A DNA stretch of 64,000 bases from Clavaria fumosa (taxonomy: Eukaryota; Basidiomycota; Agaricomycetes; Agaricales; Clavariaceae), in NCBI GenBank assembly GCA_951802425.1, contig OX637797.1, forward strand, positions 3,906,001 to 3,970,000, in the 5' to 3' direction. The translations under genes were made by a program, and so were the position numbers. How positions within the stretch are numbered: position 1 is the first letter of the stretch; each line of letters opens with the position of its first letter. The notes below the pieces were generated by a model. The model searched no databases and was not told the DNA's origin. It worked only from the letters and a program-made list of their open reading frames with translations. Positions 22,285 through 32,399 of the stretch are shown here, one piece after another.

Positions 22285-24291
22285 TTAGTGCATGTCTGTC
22301 AATGAAAAGAACTGTAAGGTGAGCTGTGAAATGCGGATAAAACCCTTCTCCTTCAGTACCAGACCATACAGTGCAAATTTAATCCCATCCTTGTTCCAGC
22401 CGGCATGTGCGTCAAGGTATCGGCACCAGGTAATAATGTCGGGTATTTCGATCGGATGCGAGCTTCGATCAGCATGCGGTGGACCAGATGGCACAGGAGG
22501 CTGATGTGCGAGGTGGTGGCAGGGAGCCGGAGGTTGTGGAACGTAATGGCAGCTGTGACCGCAGCATCCATGTTGACTGCTACGCCCAAAATCAGGTGCT
22601 GCCGCAGAGACTGGCGCTCGTGCATGTGGGCGAGCATCATGTAGATAGAGGTTGGCAGGCTTCGTATCCACAGTAGTGCGCTTCTCAAGCTAGATGGCAT
22701 GTGAGAAGACATTCAAGACTCAGCAAATAAATGGACATACAATTTCAATGGCCCAAAAGCAAATCTGACTATGAGTAAGCGTGTAACAGACACCTTGTGA
22801 TTGCCAGCAGTATGCGTCTTGCCCTTTTGAATGATTCTCGCACCTCCAGTGTTGCTGTAGTTCGGCAATAACTCTGAGCCGCTCACCACGCTGAGAATCT
22901 TGCAGGTTCTGTGAGTCATCTGTGACTGCAGTAGAGTGAGCAGTCGAGGATTTGCTCTGTCAAAATTATTGTCAGTCGAAAAGGTATAAGGGGAATAGAA
23001 ACATACCTTCTTACTAGTAGTCTTGCTCAAATCTATCGGTTCACAAGTCACAGTATCAGGAGAACTGTCTTCAAAATATACAGTTATGGGTCTGAGTGCA
23101 CGAGTCGAAATTTTTCCATTGGTGAGCTTCTGAGGCACAATCAGCAGCCTCATCCGGTCTTTGAAGATCTTGAGTTCGTCATTGGTTTGAATTGATGTCG
23201 CATTCGCCTTCGGCTTGTCAGTATCAAGACGATATCGCAACTGGAGAAGCCCAGGGAAGCATCGAAGCTTCTCAGCAACAAGGATTAAGAGACTGTCCAA
23301 CAGGACCAAAGACGAGATCGAGAATGGGAGATTGCTCCCGTCACGGCCTTTCACAGCAGCGGCAATAGTGAAATCTGAAAGAGATCATGGGCATTTGTCT
23401 TCAGAAACAAGACGGGAGACTCACCGCATGTTGTGGGGTCAGGATGGTCAACTTCGACACTCTGGGCTCTTGAGGGCTTGGGGCCAGGCTTCCTCCTTGC
23501 CGGCTGTACTACTTCCTGCATGCGGAGGGTCTTTGCACGGTGTTGGAGGACTTCATCATCGAAATCTGATTCATCTTCATCAATACTATCATTGCTGGAC
23601 TGATGTGAGTCTTCTTCTTCATCTATAGACAGGAAACGAGTGAACGATTGCACAGTTTCTTCAGGCAAATCCTCCTCAGTAGCCTCCGAGGCATTCTCGT
23701 CCTCATCTTCGATAATAACCGGTAGGTGAGCCACTCTTCTGTCAGATGCCATGTCTCTAGCATCCCGAATGCTGCCTTGGTGATGTTGGGGCTTCAAGCG
23801 ATCAGAGTTGGGAGCAGTACTCTGAGATCGACCGCGTTTCTGTGGGATTGCCGCAAGGGGCTGACTTGGAGGATGGCTGGGAAGATCGCAGCCTAGTTGT
23901 GGTTCTGAGTGTGCCGCAGGGGCAGAACTGGCTCGGGAAGGCGTTCGTTGCTTCTTGCTGGGTTCTCGACTCGTATTCCTCACTCGCGATCGGGTTGAGA
24001 CTTGAGCAGGCACACAGGATTTCTCGAGTCCGGCGATAACACATTTCTGGCATTTTTCAGACCCATCTACGTATTCGCATTTGACTTTTCGACCTTTGCA
24101 ACGTGCACAGGTAGCCCTAGTGGGCAATTGCACAGGCAATGCTGGCTGGAGAGTGCCAGGTGCATCTGAGAAACAAGAAAAAAGTATTATTTTATCATTG
24201 AAATGTGTGGAAATAAACACTAGAGCTGACCGGTTTGCTGCTGGGGTACCTTGGCTGCAGCTTTCTTGCGTTTTCTTCCTTGGTTGGGCAT
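22285..24291 (-). CDS. Zn2Cys6-like accessory protein of the Tc1 element, 596 aa, five exons
   Basis: Exons on the minus strand are 24291-24231, 24165-23425, 23374-23007, 22956-22741 and 22689-22285. The sum is 1,791 bases, every phase agrees and no stop is met. The N-terminus is basic (GRKRKKAAAKV), then comes a six-cysteine cluster CARCKGRKVKC with KCQKC and a last Cys eight residues on. The spacing CX2CX6CX8CX2CX8C fits the fungal binuclear zinc cluster, a DNA-binding fold. A Ser/Arg- and then Asp/Glu-rich linker follows (IIEDEDENASEATEEDLPEE), then a folded-looking C-terminal half with LRPITVYFEDSSP, LQQHWRCENHSKGQDAYCW, a Pro/His-rich stretch and EIPDIITWCRYLDAHAGWN. The usual fungal transcription-factor middle domain is not seen. 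Inference: a nuclear DNA-binding partner or regulator of transposition, or cargo. A host function cannot be excluded. Confidence 0.8.
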
Positions 24292-24440
24292 TTGTTGAGT
24301 GTTGTGGGGGGACGCAATTGCAAAAAGCACGGGCCACGTGACAAGTCCATCCCGTGCGCAAAACATCTTCAATTCACATTTGAATTCGACACAACTACAG
24401 TACCTTACAAACAGATATCAAGTACATGGACATTCAAGTA

Positions 24441-25612
24441 TTAGACATAGCCGCAGTGGTGATACCAACCATAAATGTCCAGAGCTGAGGTTGAATAGAC
24501 GGCTTTGAAAAGACACTGATAAATCTCCTCGTCGGGCATCTGAGTCATTGCCATTCGGGTGTAGTCTCCTTCTCGGCGGAGATGGTACTTCATGCGGGAG
24601 AAGGCGAGTTCGATGGGATTGTAGTCAGGGGAGTATGGGGGAAGGAACTCGCAGCGTATGCCTCTGGAATGTCCATAAGTACATGAAGCGAGTGCAACAC
24701 CAGCCACACACCTTGCCTTGATCAGCTGCTGGATGTTGGGGTGTTTATGGATGTGGCAGTTGTCCAAGACAATCACAGAATTTGGCGCAGGGTAGGGTTG
24801 CATGACGTCGAGGAGATTTTCGATAAATCTTGAGAATGTAGCTGTGCAGAATGACCCTTCCACGATCTCGCAGTGCAGGATGCCATTATCCAAGGAAATA
24901 GCAGGGAGCACAGAAAAACTGGAAAGATATTAGCAGTAGTATAACGAATCATTACCAGGCTTACCGCCGGCCACGGATAAAAAATGCTTTGCGTTGTGCT
25001 TGAGTTCCTCGAATCGACCAAGCACGTCCACGATATGTTGTCCTGCGATCGACCGAGCTCTCGTCCACAAAAACTAGCTGATTAGCATCATACTTGCTGA
25101 TTCTATCAAGGTATTCGAGCCGTTTCTCAGCTGAACGTTCCGCTGCTGTCCGGGTCACCTGCAAGAACCAGCATCAATGATTTAGATCAGTTTCAATTTG
25201 TTAACTGACTTTCTTGAGTGTAAAGCCTCCCCTACGAAGCATCCGCCACACTGTTGAACGTGAGACTGTCTGACCGCAGGAGGCTGCAAGCATCTCTTGA
25301 AGCTCGTCTAAGTACAAATCCGGGGTCTGCTTGACTGCTCCTAACAGAAACTGGGCAAAGAAGGGTGAGAGAATTGATCAGAAGCTGCCATTCACATACC
25401 TCAACATCCAGATCATGTAGGTATCTGCGCCTCCTCTTACGCTCTTCCTCCTTATGATCGATGGTTCCATGCACATTGAAGAAGGAGAGTACTCGTTCGA
25501 CAGTGCGTTGTGAGGTGCCTGTATACATGGCAATGTCTACAGGTTTGAGCAAGGAGGAGAGCCGGATGATGGTCCAATGCACAGCGGCAGGGATCTTGCT
25601 CCCTCGCGCCAT
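24441..25612 (-). CDS. Tc1/mariner transposase, DD34E, 325 aa, five exons
   Basis: Exons on the minus strand are 25612-25400, 25350-25210, 25158-24965, 24918-24712 and 24663-24441, 978 bases in total with consistent phases. Exon 1 holds the helix-turn-helix (VDIAMYTGTSQRTVERVLSF). The second helical part is PDLYLDELQEMLA...STVWRMLRRGGFTLKK. Catalytic residues: D in FVDESSVDRRT, D in VIVLDNCHIHK, and E in YSPDYNPIELAF, with 34 residues between the second D and E once a 48 bp intron (24711-24664) is removed. The intron is in frame, so an unspliced reading would wrongly give 50. It performs cut-and-paste at TA through a DDE_3 catalytic core. No lesion is seen, so it may be active. Confidence 0.9.
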
Positions 25613-25657
25613 GAGAGGCGATGTTGAACAGCAAGTTCAACTCCGATACACACCGAC

Positions 25658-25869
25658 TGCTCATGCGCTCACAAGTCAAAAATTGGAAATTTCTTTTTAC
25701 ATCTTTTTACTCTCGGTCTATGATAGGCATATACTACTAATTCATAGGATCACTATGGTGTACCACCGAAGGCATTCTGTTCAGTATTCAGCGAGCTACG
25801 CAATTTTTTTGGTGGGATTACCTTTTTAGTCAAAATTTTGAACTCCGCCAACTTACCTGAAAAAGACAG
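25658..25869 (-). repeat. Tc1 element TIR, transposase side
   Basis: Pairs with 21902-22113. The transposase ATG lies only about 45 bp inside it, so the repeat probably also holds the transposase promoter. Confidence 0.9.
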
Positions 25870-26250
25870 TAACACAACAGGCGGAGACGGCCACATGCAA
25901 TGCTACACAAGAGAGCCGCAACCCCACCACAAGAGACGACAACCTCCCAGCCGACGCCCAACACACAGGCACCCCCTCCCCCCGATCTTACGCAGTGGTG
26001 GTGCGAGCAGCCCTCACTCCAGGGCATGAAGAGGTCCTGGCGAGATCCCAAGACTGGAGATGCCAGGTCATAATTGAAAGGGACACACTGGACAAGAACC
26101 CCCAGACACACTGTGGCGACTCACTGACCGAAAAAGTGCTTGTGGAAAGGCCAATGCTGCCATAGATCTGATGGGGGACATGATACTAGGACGTCCACCC
26201 CTCGACAGGCTATTCATCGGCGCCCAGAAGCTACTGCGTGGATGCGTACT

Positions 26251-27189
26251 CTACCTCATTTGTCGATGTCGGGACATCGCAGATGTCAAGTTGGGACGAG
26301 AGATGGGTGCAGACTTTGATATTATGTCACAGTCGATCCTAAATCTGGAGCTCAAAGGTCGCGGTGAGGTCGTGACAAGGTCGTGAAGGCCACGTGGATA
26401 GGGGACGTAAAGGCTCAATGAGGAGGTAGAAAGAGGCAATGTCTGAGAATATCAAAGTCTAGGGAATACATGCCATATGTCTACTCATATATATACTGGA
26501 GTCCGGGACCATAGGAATGGCTAAGTACAAGGTAGTAAGGGAAAATGTACAATGGAAGGGACGGTCAGAAGGGAATGAAGGTATCTGGGTGATGATCATG
26601 GGGTTGTTGTGGTCCCAGGAAGGGAAGTGTCAGTCGGCGGGGGAACAGGATAGCGGTAAGGAAAGGACAAGGGCGCCAAGGAGATAAGAAGCCGGCATGG
26701 GGAGGGCAATAAGGGTGTCAGGGGGACGGGATAGTGGTAAGAGGGGACTACAGGAAAGGACAAGGTCGTGATGGGTATAGTCGCTTGATGGGCAATGTCA
26801 GGTGTCAAACCGTTGACAGGGTGATGGCATCCCACTTGATGTGCCATCACACATTTGGGCCATACTGTCAGTTTCAGTCACATGAGTTCTCATGACTTAC
26901 CAGTCATGTGACTGATCACGTGTCCATGGCTCCAGTGGGTCACGTGTCCGCAACCTTTGCAGGTCACGTGATGTCGCCATGACACCTATATCATAGTATT
27001 TTGCCCAGTCGGTAATCCGTACTGATCATCACAGCTAAGTACCTATATCATAGTATTTCTATGGGTGTCCATGTCAATGGTAAGATTGTGAAAGGATAGT
27101 ATAAAAGTTTTACTCACTGCTCAGTTGGTAATCCGTACTGAGCAGCATAGTGCGATGTGCATGGCTGAAAAAGTAAAATAAACTTTTCG
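26251..27189. other. No gene recognised; palindromes and CACGTG cluster
   Basis: About 26480-26800 has imperfect GGGACGGGATAGTGGTAAG duplications. At 26875-26914 is an 11 bp inverted repeat (CAGTCACATGA / TCATGTGACTG), followed by three CACGTG words within about 55 bp (26917-26967). Two copies of CCTATATCATAGTATTT (26986 and 27041) and two of GGTAATCCGTACTGA (about 27011 and 27127) follow. This could be a decayed LTR or promoter region; no gene is visible. Confidence 0.4.
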
Positions 27190-27800
27190 TACTCCACTTG
27201 ATTTCCAACAGAGGGAGAGAGGGAGGAGAGGGAGAGAGGGAGGAGAGGGAGGAGGAGAGAGAGGGGGGGTGCGGGTACCACCACCGCCGCTGCCACTGAA
27301 GGAGAGGGAGAGGGAGAGGGGGAGAGAGGGAGGAAAGAGAGAGAGTGGAGTGAGGGTGAGGTCTTTGACTTGCCTTGCCTTTTCGGACAAGGTGCCGAGA
27401 GTGACGTGTGATGTCCAAGTTCAACAATGTGACATGGGCCATGTGACAACCAGTGTTTAGGCAGCAGCGGCAGCAGCGACAGAAAGTGATGACGAGGGCG
27501 GCGGCAATGGCACCTGCACCCCCCCTCTCTCTCCTCCTCCCTCTCCTCCCTCTCTCCCTCTCCTCCCTCTCTCCCTCTCTTTCAGTGGTGGCGGCGGCAG
27601 TGTCTCCCTCTCCCCTCCCTCGGTGGTGGCGGCAGCGGGCGGTGATGACGAGGGTGGCAGCGGGCAGTGATGATGAGGGTGGCAGCAGTGGTGGCAGGCA
27701 GTGACAACAACGGTGGCAGCGGCAGTGGGCAGTGACGACAATGGTGGTGACCACCACTGTGACAATGATGGCAGTGGTCAGCTCTACTAGTAGTACATAG
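27190..27800 (+). repeat. Composite VNTR repeat, partial copy with opposed CT tracts
   Basis: A purine-rich tract (about 27205-27345, GGGAGAGAGGGAGGAGAGGG type) and a pyrimidine-rich tract (about 27517-27617, CTCTCCCTCTCC type) face each other, and a GGTGGCAGCGGGCAGTGATGA VNTR follows to about 27780. The CT tracts resemble those of copies 1-3, but the ~70 bp core is missing. The two tracts are complementary and could pair. Confidence 0.6.
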
Positions 27801-28055
27801 CACAGAAAGGCCTCATCTACATAGTACTGCATAGATGCACCTTGGTCTATGAAGAGCTGCAGAGGCCTGCATAGATCATCCAATTCTATGGTGTCTATGG
27901 CCTTCTATGGCTTCTACAATCCAAAAACAGGTTTTGCTAATGTATGTAGAAGCAGGAACAGAGGGGATACAAAGAGTAGGACACCAGTAGTGTACTCTAG
28001 CATAGGGCAATGCCCCAGAATGAGTATACAGTAAATGGGAATAAAAAATTAAAAA
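27801..28055 (+). mobile_element. 5'-truncated LINE tail
   Basis: It ends with CATAGGGCAATGCCCCAGAA, then TGAGTATA and an A-rich tail (to about 28055). The same hairpin word and GAGTATA, followed by an A-rich tail, form the 3' end of the full-length LINE on the minus strand (35786-35850). No coding sequence remains. Confidence 0.6.
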
Positions 28056-28457
28056 ATACACTCCTTTTAGTCTTTACAGCTTGTCCTCAGTCCCATTAAC
28101 CACTCTTTCCAACATAGTATTGGGTTTGCATTTTGGCCACAAGCACAAATATTATTTATTATAGATACAAGGGAAACAGTTGGAAAAGCATGCCGAGAGA
28201 TGCCGGGGCGCAGTGCCAAAATTACCTTGAAAAGGAAATTCATTGGGGGCAAAAAGTCAAAACCTTCGCGCGTCTCCTGCTGACCGCGCATCTCAGACCA
28301 TAGCAGACGTAGCATGGCATCCTAATAACAGTGAGCCGTCTGGCCCTTTGTGCCTACCGCCAGCATCTCTCACTTCAACGGATTGCCGATCCAACTCCCC
28401 CGAACAGGACAATACCATGCGCCCTCTAGTCAGCGAACCTCCTCCCATATCGTCTGG

Positions 28458-29263
28458 ATGGCGGCGAAACGAAGCCTTCTACAGCCGTCCGTCTATCCAG
28501 CGCAAGCTAATTCTCGTAAGAAGTTGGTATTATCGCACCATCACGGTGCGTTGGCATCAACTTACCAGCGCAATTATTTGCATTTCTGGGTGAGTAACAA
28601 GCTCATTGCGCCAGAAAACCATCGTTCTTTACCACGTAGACCAGTTGTCCTCGCCCATTCCGTGCTATGCTTCATCTTCTCTGGCCTTTTCCGTGGATGT
28701 TTACCGTCCCTTCCCCGTTATCTGTCCAAGAGTTGCTGGATAATCACGATATTATCGACAAGCGAAAATCCACTGAGGTGAATTACACTCCCCTCAGACA
28801 AATCAAACTATTTGCCATGCGCGACACCCCTCTGCGTTCTTTGTATCGCCTGTACGAGTGCACAGTCACGGGGAACGAGAATGAAATGATGGAGGAATCT
28901 CAGTACTGGTTCCATCACCAGCCTGGTTGGCGTGTAGCGGACATACCGGATCCCAAAGATCCCGATGCGGTTCGCCGTGCGATCCTCGCCAGTTTGGTCG
29001 ATGCGTTGGCAGCATCCTTCAACCACAAAATTAGGTTGGGGCTGCGGCGGGGCATCACCAACAACAAACCGTGGCTCATAAAGGACTTCCGCCAAGATCA
29101 AAACCCTCCGCTCGAGGAGTCCCCTGAGTGGTGTAGTTGTGTTGGACCGCTGCCGCAGACTCTGGAACTCGTTCCTGGTGGTGGTATGGAGGCCGGCAAT
29201 CACCCTGGGCCATTTGCCAAGCGGAACATTTTTGCAAATTTTGTCCAGTTGTACAATGTATAG
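28458..29263 (+). CDS. Unknown fungal protein, 251 aa, two exons
   Basis: Exons 28458-28589 and 28640-29263 join in phase (132 + 624 bases). The intron is GTGAGT...CGTAG, 50 bp. The ATG (CTGGATGGCG) is chosen because the frame is clean and meets the splice in phase. The product begins MAAKRSLLQPSVYP, has a proline/tryptophan-rich patch (FPWMFTVPSPLSVQELLDNH), then an even, soluble-looking domain with NYTPLRQIKLFAMRDTPLRS, QYWFHHQPGWRVADIPDP and RRAILASLVDALAASF. No motif tells the function. Its stop lies 34 bp from the stop of the convergent gene at 29298-30015. Confidence 0.65.
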
Positions 29264-29297
29264 GTACTATGTGTAGTAGTTCTGGCTTGTATACGAT

Positions 29298-30015
29298 TTA
29301 CACAATACCTGCAGTTCCATGCAGTCTTTGATACTCTGCGTTAACATATGCTATCTCCACATCCTCCAAGGTAGGTCCGTCACTGTACCAAGTACTGACT
29401 TCCGCCATTGGCAACGCTTGCCCACCTCTTCTGGAAACCAAGAGATGCATGATCGAGACAGCATCCGAGAGGTCCTTGCCTGTCCTTTCCTGGGCTTGAC
29501 GTGCTCCAGCAATTTGTGACATCTGGTAAGCGTGCACTATCTTGCCAACGAGCTGGTACCTCCAATCTGCAGAATATGCCACGAGCGAATCTGATTTGAA
29601 TAAGACATCTCCACCATCAATCGAATCCTGGTAAAGTCCTTCGCAGCCAGGCCTGTCCGAAACGAAAGCCAACATTTCCGCATTGATCCAGTCTGCCAGC
29701 CACATGGTTTTGATCTTGCTTGATGCATTTGCTTTGGCTTCCATTACCGCCTCGATAATTTCGGCAGTGGGGGCAAAGAAATCGATGTCTTTGGTCGTTG
29801 AACGGTTCCTAAGGATGATGACAGAGCAAGCACCTCCAGAGCATACGATCTGGAGTGTCTGTTTTGGATTCACTTTCTGCAAGTGATTGGAAATTTGTTC
29901 AAAGCCTGCAGCGTATTCATGTCAAATTTACAGCGGTACAGATGGGGTGCTTGCATTTACCTTGCATTATATCTTCAGCATTCAACTCCGGCTTATGTGT
30001 TTTCTCCGAGTCCAT
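29298..30015 (-). CDS. Nucleotidyltransferase-fold protein, 220 aa, two exons
   Basis: Minus-strand exons are 30015-29961 and 29905-29298 (663 bases, in phase; intron GTAAAT...TGCAG). The key segment is CSGGACSVIILRNRSTTKDI followed by DFF. A Gly-Gly turn followed about 12 residues later by D-x-D is the core of the DNA polymerase beta-type nucleotidyltransferase fold, as in AbiEii-like proteins and small fungal relatives. A following helix-rich part has MWLADWINAEMLAF and a conserved-looking lysine in RYQLVGKIVHAYQ. Substrate and role are unknown. The start may be upstream, since the frame stays open with in-phase ATGs to 30132. It lies tail to tail with the gene at 28458. Confidence 0.7.
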
Positions 30016-30139
30016 ACCCACAATTTTTCGCAACATGTGTGGGATAGGCATGAGATGGAAGTGGACACAGTAGTGGCTTATTTGTTTATCTGCCAGGGCA
30101 CAATAATTACTGTAACATCTTGCAATTGACATGTATGTA

Positions 30140-30250
30140 GTGATGTACAGGGCCTGGCTTGGCTCAAAAGCCCAGGCTTGGGCTCAGCTTGGATAAATTG
30201 TGAGCCGGGCCCTGGTTGAGGGCTCGGGCTCAGGCCCGGGCTTTGTAGTG
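30140..30250. repeat. GC-rich palindromic remnant
   Basis: Repeated and self-complementary GGCTTGGGCTC / GAGCCGGGCCC words, with AGCCCAGGCTTGGGCT a near-perfect palindrome. It resembles the ends of short hAT-type elements, but no second terminus or target duplication was found. Confidence 0.4.
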
Positions 30251-30469
30251 AAAATGGACAAGAAGTCTACAATAAATTTTGTAATGCTGCAGGGGCCACT
30301 GCGGCATCATACATGAGCCATTCCTGGCCAACCCTGCAACCTGTATCAATTCAATGGAGGGGTGGTCAGGATGAAGGTCACTTTCAAATGGGGAGGGGAA
30401 ATAAAGAAAATGGAACACACTGTGGTCAAACATCAGGAAATACCTACTTTGCTAATTGAGATCTAGGCT

Positions 30470-30780
30470 GATACTAAATTCTTCTAATATGTGAAAATTA
30501 GATCTAATTGTCCCTAAAAATGCAAAATTTAGTGAGACCTAGAGAGATCTAGAGAGGCATAGAGAGGACTAGAGAAATTTGTTCTAATTTTGTATAATCT
30601 AGAGAATCCCACATTACCCCTTTCTGAATTAGAGGAAATTAGATCTAATTTGTTCAAGCCTATCACACAATTAGAGAAATTTAGGACTAGTTTGTTCAAG
30701 GATTATCACACAATTAGAGAAATTTTAAACAAATATAATATAAATTCCTCTAGCTTATTACACATTTGGAGAAAGTTAGG
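30470..30780. other. CTAGA/AGATCTAATT-rich AT flank
   Basis: AT-rich sequence with recurring TAGAGAAATTT and AGATCTAATTTGTTC words. A similar CTAGA-rich composition returns at 32400-32800, on the other side of the trinucleotide block. Confidence 0.5.
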
Positions 30781-30784
30781 ACCT

Positions 30785-31925
30785 ATTGCTGCTGCCGCTG
30801 CCACTGTCACCTTTGCCTTTGCCGTTGCCATTGCTGCTGCCACTGCTCGTTGCTGCCACTTGTTGCTTGTCGCTGCTGCCACTGCTTGTGGCCGCCGCTT
30901 GTTGCTTGTCACTGCCGCCACTGCTTGTTGCTTGTTGCTGCCGCCACCGCTTGTTGCTCGTTGCTGCCGCCACCGCTTGTTGCTCATTGCTGCCACCACG
31001 GCTCGTGGCCACCACTTGTTACTCGTCGCTACCGCTTTTGCTCGTCGCCGCCGCCACGGCTCGTTGCCACTGCTGTTGCTTGTCGCTGCCACCACTGCTG
31101 TCGCCACCACTGCTGCCATCACCACTGCCGCTGTTGCCTTTGCCTTTGCCGCTGTTGCCTCTGCCACCGTCACTGTCGCCTTTGCCGCCACCGCCTTTGC
31201 TATTGCTCCTGCCGTCGTCGCCGCCGCTGTTGCTCGTCGCCGCCACCACTGCTCGTTGCCACCGCCGCTGCCGTTGCTGTAGCCTTTGCCGCCGCCGCCG
31301 CCGTTGCTGTAGCCTTTGCCGCCACCGCCGCTGTCGCTGTAGCCTTCCACCACCGCCTTTGCTATTGCTCCTGCCGCCGTCGCTGCCACTGTTGTTCGTC
31401 ACCGCCGCTGTTGCCTTTGCCTTTGCCGCTGTTGCCTCTGCCGCCTTTGCCGCCGCTGCCACTGTCGCCTTTGCTATTGCTCCTGCCGCTGTCGCTGCCA
31501 CCATCACTCGTTGCCGCCGCCGCCGCTGCCGTCGCTTTTGCCGCCGTTGCTGCTGCTGTTGCCCCTGCCGCTGTTGCTTTTGATGTCGCCACCGCCACTG
31601 TTGCTGCTGCCGCCACCGCTGCCGCCGCCGCTGTTGCTGCACCACTGCTGTCGCTTCCGCCGCCACTGTTGCTGCACCGCTGCTGTCACTTCCGCCGCCA
31701 CTGTTGCTGCCACCGTTGCTGTCGCTGTCATTGCTGCTGCTTGCTGGTCATCGCTGCCGCTGCCGCTTTGCTCGTTGTCGCTGCTAGTTGCAGCTGCTAT
31801 CGCCGCCGTTGCTGATTGCCGTTGCTGATTGCCGCCACCACTGCCACCATTTCTGGTTGCTGCAACCGCCGCTGCTGGTTGTAATCACCGCCGTTACTTG
31901 CTGGTCGCTGCCGCCGCCGGGTGCC
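30785..31925. repeat. 1.1 kb imperfect trinucleotide repeat (GCTGCC/GTTGCC type)
   Basis: Triplets of GCT, GCC, GTT and ACC with local higher units such as TTGCTCGTTGCTGCCGCCAC. Several frames on both strands stay open for 70-350 codons only because the unit is a triplet. This is not a gene. Confidence 0.85.
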
Positions 31926-32109
31926 ACGGTCGCCCTCAAGCGGTTCCTCAGATTTGGTGGGGAGCGAGCGCAACCAAATATCGTAGTTGGGCAGAGAGGA
32001 TGAAGAGACGGTGAGGTGGCAACGAGCAAGTGTCGGACTTCGAAAAAAAGGCAACATGGGATCATGTGATCCCACATTGGACTTTCTTGGAAGTCTGACA
32101 GTGGCTGTG

Positions 32110-32345
32110 GCTGTGGTGGCATCTAGTTGCAGCAGCACTCAGCAGTGGCAGCAGCAAGCAGCAGAAGGTGGCAGCAACACCCAGCAACTAGCAGCAGAAG
32201 GTGGCAGCAACCCAGCAACCAGCAGCAGTGGGTGGCACCAGCAGCAACAACAGAATCAGCAGCAAAGTGGCAGTGGCATCAGCAGCAAAGCAGTAATGCA
32301 GCACCAGCAGCAAAGTAGCAATGGTGGCAGTGGTGGTAGCAGCAG
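32110..32345. repeat. CAGCAG/GTGGCAGCA repeat
   Basis: Imperfect CAGCAGCAA / GGTGGCAGCAAC units. Just upstream (about 32052-32078) is a perfect palindrome TGGGATCATGTGATCCCA. Confidence 0.7.
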
Positions 32346-32399
32346 TGACAGGTGGACCATCTTAGCACTAACTATAGTCATATTTGAGTAAGTAAGCAC

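Larger units (their letters stand above)
21902..25869 (-). mobile_element. Two-gene Tc1/mariner element with 212 bp TIRs
   Basis: Both ends read CTGTCTTTTTCAGGTAAG inward and are flanked by TA (21900-21901, 25870-25871), the Tc1/mariner target duplication. Removing the element and one TA restores the LINE ORF1 frame. The inverted repeats run 21902-22113 and 25658-25869 with three mismatches seen. The interior holds two minus-strand genes, transposase first and a Zn2Cys6-like protein gene second, with only about 150 bp between them and no other coding sequence. At 3,968 bp it is much longer than ordinary one-gene members. The near-identical ends and open genes suggest recent insertion. Confidence 0.9.
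21374..26250 (+). pseudogene. LINE ORF1 fragment, split by a Tc1 element and truncated
   Basis: The ATG at 21374 opens an ORF1-like protein (RADALGGRQTTQTG; helical segments ending NAAVTEL at the TA target, 21900-21901). After the transposon the same frame resumes at 25872 with TQQAETATCNATQESRN, then SYAVVVRAALTPGHEEVL and CQVIIERDT, until a one-base frameshift near 26150. The frame KANAAIDLMGDM then continues to about 26250, where homology stops before the zinc knuckles. The layout parallels ORF1 of the full-length LINE at 40338-42524 (SYA/TYA, QVII and LYLT blocks), so it is a related, 3'-truncated copy. It was broken before or independently of the Tc1 insertion. Confidence 0.75.

Noticed and set aside
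22713..23354. Read-through frame across the third intron of the accessory gene
   Set aside because: The reading changes to the wrong frame; splicing at 23006/22957 gives a consistent phase into the next exons and the conserved-looking HWRCENHSKGQ segment.
24441..24911. Transposase exon 4 read as one piece with 50 residues between catalytic D and E
   Set aside because: A 48 bp intron with proper GT-AG ends lies there, and its removal gives the usual spacing of 34.
30706..31815. Open frames of 220-350 codons in the trinucleotide block
   Set aside because: Triplet repeat keeps frames open; the proteins are low-complexity runs with no start context.
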